This document shows, one piece after another, positions 63,832 through 64,000 of a DNA stretch of 64,000 nt. The DNA comes from CAWDCV01 sp963728125. GTDB lineage: Bacteria > Actinomycetota > Actinomycetes > CAWDCV01. A program made the translations under genes and the position numbers. The DNA lies in assembly GCA_963728125.1 (NCBI GenBank), contig CAVSIZ010000010.1, forward strand, positions 220,952 through 284,951, given 5' to 3'. The notes under the pieces were generated by a model. The model was not told the origin of the DNA. It worked only from the letters and a program-made list of their open reading frames with translations, and did not search any database. The stretch's first letter is position 1; every line of letters starts with the position of its first letter.

Positions 63832-64000
63832 CTCTCGCCGATCGTCTCGCTCAGGCTCGCCGCGACCGGGACGACATTCTCGTCGACGATGTCGGCGCCG
63901 GTCGGTCGACGCGCGGCGGTCGACCCGTTCGACGAGCTCAAGCGAACGCGTTCACCAATCACTGTTGGAGAACCTCGGCCCCAAGCTGTACGACGCGCGA
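63828..64000 (+). CDS. cpaF: CpaF/TadA pilus ATPase, 5' end only
   Basis: ATG 63828 with AAAGGAG upstream begins MTLADRLAQARRDRDDILVD. A further frame near the window edge reads VHQSLLENLGPKLYDA-like sequence (SLLENLGPKLYDAR), typical of CpaF N-termini. The gene runs off the window and carries at least one frame change. Confidence 0.65.
   Translation, partial: MTLADRLAQARRDRDDILVDDVGAGRSTRGGRPVRRAQANAFTNHCWRTSAPSCTTR

Noticed and set aside
1..64000. tRNA or rRNA genes, insertion sequences, prophage
   Set aside because: No cloverleaf-like T-loop sequence, rRNA stretch, transposase or phage gene was recognised by eye; a tRNAscan or transposase search would be needed to exclude them fully.

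Overview
The window is high-GC DNA with tightly packed genes, many GTG starts and frequent 4-base ATGA/GTGA stop-start overlaps. The gene set (MoxR/DUF58/TgpA block, DUF3040, SAV_6107-type HEPN, Rv2175c-like and PknL-like proteins, class II DAHP synthase, LexA box of the CGAAC-N4-GTTCG type) points to an actinomycete (Actinomycetota). The order of metF, idsA-type prenyl synthase, Rv2175c-like, PknL-like kinase and class II aroG matches, in outline, the neighbourhood beside the division/cell-wall cluster of many actinobacteria. A genus cannot be named from the sequence.

Layout. 0.2-4.9 kb (+): moxR, DUF58 and transglutaminase-like tgpA, ending in a 46-bp perfect palindrome. 5.0-12.6 kb (-): DUF3040, dinB, a methyltransferase, a DnaE2-type polymerase, a SAV_6107 HEPN protein and DUF6504. 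A perfect SOS box lies upstream, so this looks like a DNA-damage-inducible translesion synthesis operon. 12.8-18.2 kb: a YbaK deacylase, a frame-disrupted acyltransferase-3, an ABC exporter, a CrtA-like monooxygenase, an MmcQ/YjbR protein and a VOC protein.

18.3-31.7 kb is carotenoid-rich: cruF, a CruG-like glycosyltransferase, an ATP-grasp protein, a CrtI/CrtD-type desaturase, crtE, crtI, crtB and a split lycopene cyclase crtYc/crtYd. Interspersed are metF, a SIMPL protein, a CDP-alcohol phosphatidyltransferase, a membrane ParB-like protein and a methyltransferase. Together these predict a monocyclic, 1'-hydroxylated, glycosylated C40 xanthophyll. 31.7-35.5 kb holds thiamine genes: thiE on the minus strand and a TPP-riboswitch-controlled thiO-thiS-thiG on the plus strand. 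35.5-43 kb holds a PCMT-like methyltransferase, a PknL-like PASTA kinase, a sulfite-oxidase-like protein and two unrelated DAHP synthases; the first of these follows an apparent aromatic-amino-acid attenuator. 43-49.4 kb holds phosphofructokinase (residues suggest PPi use), DUF1028, glpK, a two-component system, plsC and DUF4242.

49.5-64 kb contains a LuxR/AAA regulator, an esterase, a LOR/SDH-type (ornithine cyclodeaminase-like) protein, a nuclease-like protein, TadG/TadE-like proteins, a ROK glucokinase, two SRPBCC proteins, an ABC transporter and the start of a Tad/Flp pilus operon (cpaB-cpaE-cpaF). Many reading frames here are broken by single-base indels, mostly +1 and often in short homopolymers. 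The 24-49 kb stretch has none that I could find. These breaks may be sequence errors near a poorly covered end or real decay.

Two threads recur. One is a TANNNT-like -10 hexamer placed 6-8 bases before a start codon, which suggests leaderless transcripts. The other is a set of long intergenic inverted repeats. I saw no tRNA, rRNA, CRISPR array, insertion sequence or prophage. No stretch longer than 300 bases lacks a gene or a described feature.
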